Source of the DNA: Chelonoidis abingdonii
Taxonomy: Eukaryota > Chordata > Testudines > Testudinidae
NCBI RefSeq assembly: GCF_003597395.2
Contig: NC_133770.1
Coordinates: 82,684,055-82,748,054, forward strand
Direction of reading: 5' to 3'
DNA length: 64,000 nt
Part shown: piece after piece, positions 61,575-64,000 of the stretch
Layout of the letters: each line of letters begins with the position of its first letter
Numbering within the stretch: the stretch's first letter is position 1
The notes under the pieces: model-generated
What the model saw: only the letters and a program-made list of their open reading frames with translations
Told to the model about the DNA's origin: nothing
Database searches by the model: none
Position numbers and translations under genes: made by a program

Positions 61575-64000
61575 GTTCTTTTCTAGAAGCTTGGGACAAC
61601 ACTAACAGAAACATCAACAATTCCATCATATTTGATTACACACTATCAAATATTTTATAGGTCCTGCATGATCCTGTTAAGGCTTCACAAAGATACGCCG
61701 CTGAGGATTACTGGAGGGGCTGTAAGATTGAAGGTTGTGATTCTAAGTAGATGTGATGGGGCATCCCAAAGTCTGGGAATTTGTGTACATGCCTGCTCCA
61801 AACATTCTGGGAATAATGGTATAATTGAACCTGTCATAAGTCTTGCTAGGGATCCATTGAAAAATGCATCTCCATTTTGGAATTTTTCTTGACTTCTCTA
61901 TGGACAAATATGGGCCCCAATCCTACAGTGGGGCATTTCTGTGCAAAGTTCCTTGCAGGACGGAGGTCAGAATGGAAAAGTCCAGACATTCCAGCAGTCA
62001 CCAGATTTTTGACAAACTATGGGATGGTTCACAGTTTGAAAAAAGTTAAAGAATATGGAGTACTTTGCCATTGGAATCTGCTCATCCAGCATGTCTCATG
62101 ACTGGCAAAGGAATACCTGCCAAAATCCGTGTTTATTCTTTCTTTTCTTCCTTCCTTCTAAGAGAATTTTAGTCTCAATGAAAGTTATCAGACTAACTGG
62201 CTTGACAAATGATGCCCTTTACCCGCAGAACAGATAATTCAAGATGCATCACACTGTTCTGTCAATATGTCTCAATGCTTTGGGGGAAGGACCGTCTCCT
62301 AATAAGAAAATAATCCACTGTATGACCATTTGGTCCTTGCCTGCTCCGTGGAGACTGTGAACAAAGGTCTCTCGTTACTGTCAGTTGTGCATGATGTGGA
62401 GTTACGTGCACTGAAACCACTGGCTTATTTCACCCAGCACTTCACATGGTAATGACTTTCAGTTTCCACCTATTGGAGCTGGATTTGAGCCAGTGACCTA
62501 AAGTTGTAGGGCTCTGCATTGCATTACTGACCCCTCTGCTATAAGAATTATTCAGCCTATAATAATAGATTTTTAACAATATATCATTAGAATCTGCTCC
62601 CTGATGTGATACTCTGATTCTTTTTGTTTTAAAATAAAACCCCTTCATTCACTGACTCACAGTCTTCCTTCCACAATTGAATTTCCTCTCTTTCTTTCTA
62701 ACTGTGGTGTCTTCACTAGGGTCAACTATTTGGAACTCTGATTCCCTGCCTCTACATTTTATGATTTTCCATCATGTTACATCTCATCTCAAAACCTCTC
62801 TTTTAATGATACAGCTAATGAAATGAGGTCCCTTTTCTTGCCTTTTTGAAGACCATTATTTTGTTCACTTAAATACCATCAAATGATGATTCTCCTATTT
62901 CTTTTGTAAATTGGGTAGTGTTATCTTTGATGACTGTATCCTCCTGTTTTCCTTCCCTAGCACTTTGAATTCAAGGCACTGTATGTATGTACTTATAAAG
63001 AAAGTAAGACAAAACCCCAGAATGGGCAATTGTGAAATAGCTGCCCACAAATGAAATTTCTTTCTAATCCTCTCAGTTGGCTGTTGGCCTGTGCCCCAAA
63101 GCATGAAGATTTCTATCCATGACATAGAAAATTGTGTCCCAGCCAATGTAAAACATGGATGTTCTTGATAGCTATGTAAATGTCCAGCCCTTTGTTATTG
63201 TTTTATGAAAGTGGCTTATTAAGAGCCTACATTTTCCCTTGTCTATTTTGTACGCCTCTTTCCTTTCTCTTATTATTCAGCTCCTCTCTAAACTAAACAT
63301 TCCCAGTCCTTTAATCTCTCTTCAGAGGGAAGTCTTTCTATGTCTCTGATCAACCATCCCTCAACTCTTTGTATTTCTGTAACTTCTTTTTTAAGATAGA
63401 ATGTCCAATCCCAGAATAATTTGTGTAGGGGCTCTATAAGGGAGAAAGAACAGCTTAATATGCAGATAGATACTAAACAATGGGCAGCTGGAAAAATCCT
63501 TTTTTGATTTATAAACAGAGCAAGAAACATTTTTCACAATAAGTTTTCTGAGCTGTACTATACTTTAAAACATCACTCTTCTAGTCAAACTTTCCCCAAT
63601 TAATATTATGAAATTCAGGGCCCTGTTAGCAAAGCCTTTCTTCTATTTATCTGTCTGGATTAGCATGCTGCATCCTATCACTGCTTTATGAAGTTTCCCC
63701 TTCTCTGATCTGAAGGGAAATTAGCTTGAGAACTAGGTGTGTAAAAGGCTAAGTCATGTACCAAGCAGCACCTGATTTGCAGAGGTGTTGAGCCCCCTCA
63801 GGTACTATTGTTCAGCTGGACTTTTGCGTGCTCAGCCCTTCTGAAAATCAGGCCCTTAATACCTGGCCCTTGGTAGCTGGCTCTTAATGAGATGCACCCT
63901 TTCCAATTACACATTTCCTTCCAATTAGCTCCTATGTATCCCATCATTAAATGAACACACTCTGGCTAACACAGGATAAAGTCTCTTTGGTGGATTTACA
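61575..64000. other. Intergenic DNA; CR1-like fragment near the end
   Basis: No gene is seen. At 63,270-63,440 the sequence CTCTAAACTAAACATTCCCA, then TCCTTTAATCTCTCTTCAG, resembles antisense CR1 (compare 49.9 kb). Frames here are short and without recognisable domains. Confidence 0.5.

Overview
The window is nuclear DNA from a vertebrate, most probably a turtle. Three things point there: a long, regularly spliced animal gene; a repeat content typical of Testudines (CR1-like LINEs, a tRNA-derived SINE with a CR1-like tail, short amniote SINEs, many small hAT and Harbinger elements); and a CpG island at the only promoter. The organism call is inference from repeat style and protein similarity, not from a database search.

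Positions 1 to about 27,500 hold one gene on the minus strand, PIK3R4 (VPS15), the pseudokinase-like regulatory subunit of the class III PI3-kinase complex (VPS34, Beclin-1, and ATG14 or UVRAG). I could place a noncoding first exon in the CpG island and 15 coding exons, all with GT-AG borders and consistent phase. They encode about 1,203 residues: the N-myristoylation start, the kinase-like domain, the HEAT-repeat region, the linker and the first WD40 blades. The last roughly 150 residues (remaining WD40 blades) and the 3' UTR lie beyond position 1. The introns carry a CR1 LINE, a solo LTR-like element, three hAT-type elements, several Harbinger-type MITEs and a SINE dimer.

Positions about 27,650 to 64,000 are upstream of PIK3R4 and look intergenic. 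I see no conserved exon there. The region is built from repeats, many with target-site duplications still readable: a hAT element with an internal minisatellite (29.9-30.9 kb); a 2-kb Harbinger transposon remnant with broken transposase and Myb-like reading frames (36.4-38.4 kb); more hAT elements (38.6, 43.1 and 51.5 kb); two LTR-like elements (41.3 and 48.2 kb); a tRNA-derived SINE (43.6 kb); a GC-rich array of foldback units (50.3-50.7 kb); nested MITEs (52.7-53.3 kb); and a SINE copy with one part inverted (61.4 kb).

I found no new multi-gene system, CRISPR array, operon or structural RNA gene. The observations worth following are structural: an exon whose reading frame runs on into an adjacent LINE, transposons that share one target triplet, two different hAT elements with the same internal minisatellite in opposite orientation, and the foldback structures.
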